DNA of 12,640 nt from Alphaproteobacteria bacterium UBA998 (GTDB lineage: Bacteria > Pseudomonadota > Alphaproteobacteria > Rickettsiales > UBA998). The position numbers were made by a program, and so were the translations under genes. The notes under the pieces were generated by a model that was not told where the DNA came from, did not search any database, and was given only the letters and a program-made list of their open reading frames with translations. Each line of letters begins with the position of its first letter. Within the stretch, counting starts at the first letter, position 1. The stretch is taken from NCBI GenBank assembly GCA_002291925.1, contig DBAY01000037.1, positions 17,200 through 29,839 on the forward strand. Reading direction: 5' to 3'. Positions 12,163 through 12,640 of this stretch are shown here, piece after piece.

Positions 12163-12640
12163 ATGGAACTGCGTGCTTCCGAAATCTCCAACCTCATCAA
12201 GGCGCAAATCGCCGGCCTTGCCGACGAAACGCAGCTGGCCGAGACCGGTCAGGTGGTTTCGGTGGGTGACGGTATCGCCACCATCTACGGTCTCGACAAT
12301 ATCATGGCCGGTGAGATGGTCGAGTTCCCGTCCGGCCTGAAGGGCATGGCGCTGAACCTCGAGGCCGATTCCGTCGGCGTGGTGATCTTCGGCGATGACC
12401 GCCAGGTGAAAGAAGGTGACGTGGTGAAGCGTACCGGCGCCATCGTGGACGTGCCGGTGGGCAAGGGCCTGCTCGGTCGCGTGGTGGACGGCCTCGGCAA
12501 CCCGATCGACGGCAAGGGCCCGCTGAAAGACGTCGCCCGCACCCGCGTGGAAGTGAAAGCGCCGGGCATCATCGCGCGCAAATCCGTGCATGAGCCGGTG
12601 CAGACGGGCATCAAATCCATCGACGCGCTGATCCCGATCG
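12163..12640 (+). CDS. atpA: F1Fo ATP synthase subunit alpha, 5' part (continues beyond window)
   Basis: The 159 complete codons present cover the N-terminal beta barrel and the start of the nucleotide-binding domain of the alpha subunit, which with beta forms the F1 catalytic head. ELRASEISNLIKAQI at the N-terminus, then VGDGIATIYGLDNIMAGEMV, GMALNLEADSVGVVIFG, RTGAIVDVPVG, GLLGRVVDGLGNPIDGKGP and QTGIKSIDALIPI, are all standard. The window ends just before the Walker A motif. A good Shine-Dalgarno, AAGGAG at 12148-12153, stands 9 nt before the ATG. It follows atpH by 21 nt and is clearly in the same operon. Confidence 0.97.
   Translation, partial: MELRASEISNLIKAQIAGLADETQLAETGQVVSVGDGIATIYGLDNIMAGEMVEFPSGLKGMALNLEADSVGVVIFGDDRQVKEGDVVKRTGAIVDVPVGKGLLGRVVDGLGNPIDGKGPLKDVARTRVEVKAPGIIARKSVHEPVQTGIKSIDALIPI

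Overview
The window looks like a stretch of an alphaproteobacterial chromosome, high in GC across the core genes. Three things point there: the gene order parA-parB / PPSR-aroE-coaE-dnaQ, the block xerC-DUF484-transaldolase-priA-atpH-atpA, and short GTCA/TGAC-ended palindromic repeats of a kind common in alphaproteobacterial genomes. I cannot name a genus from the sequence alone.

Layout. Bases 1-4894 (+ strand): the 3' part of parA, then parB, a pyruvate phosphate dikinase / PEP synthase regulatory protein (PPSR), aroE, coaE, a YoaB-like RidA-family protein and dnaQ. Spacing is tight; PPSR overlaps both neighbours and aroE/coaE share ATGA. Bases 4895-5341: a gene-free convergent gap packed with at least four different palindromic elements, each about 70-80 nt. 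Bases 5342-8230 (- strand): a run transcribed as membrane-anchored hypothetical, transaldolase, DUF484 protein, xerC. Bases 8251-10497 (+): priA, divergent from the hypothetical gene with only 20 nt between their starts. Bases 10415-11389 (-): an AT-rich gene for an unrecognised Tat-exported protein, overlapping the end of priA. Bases 11572-12640 (+): atpH and the first part of atpA.

Functionally, most of the window is housekeeping: chromosome segregation (ParAB), dimer resolution (XerC), replication fidelity and restart (DnaQ, PriA), shikimate and CoA synthesis (AroE, CoaE), pyruvate/PEP node control (PPSR), pentose phosphate metabolism (transaldolase) and ATP synthesis (AtpH, AtpA).

The unusual part lies in the repeats and the orphan gene. 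A copy of one intergenic palindromic element sits in frame inside priA, adding about 28 residues to the linker after the N-terminal DNA-binding domain. Its 3' 36 bases are identical to the copy at 5036-5071. A different palindromic element ends three bases before the dnaQ start codon. The Tat-protein gene looks like foreign DNA placed between priA and atpH. I saw no CRISPR array, transposase, rRNA or tRNA, and no complete multi-gene novel system.
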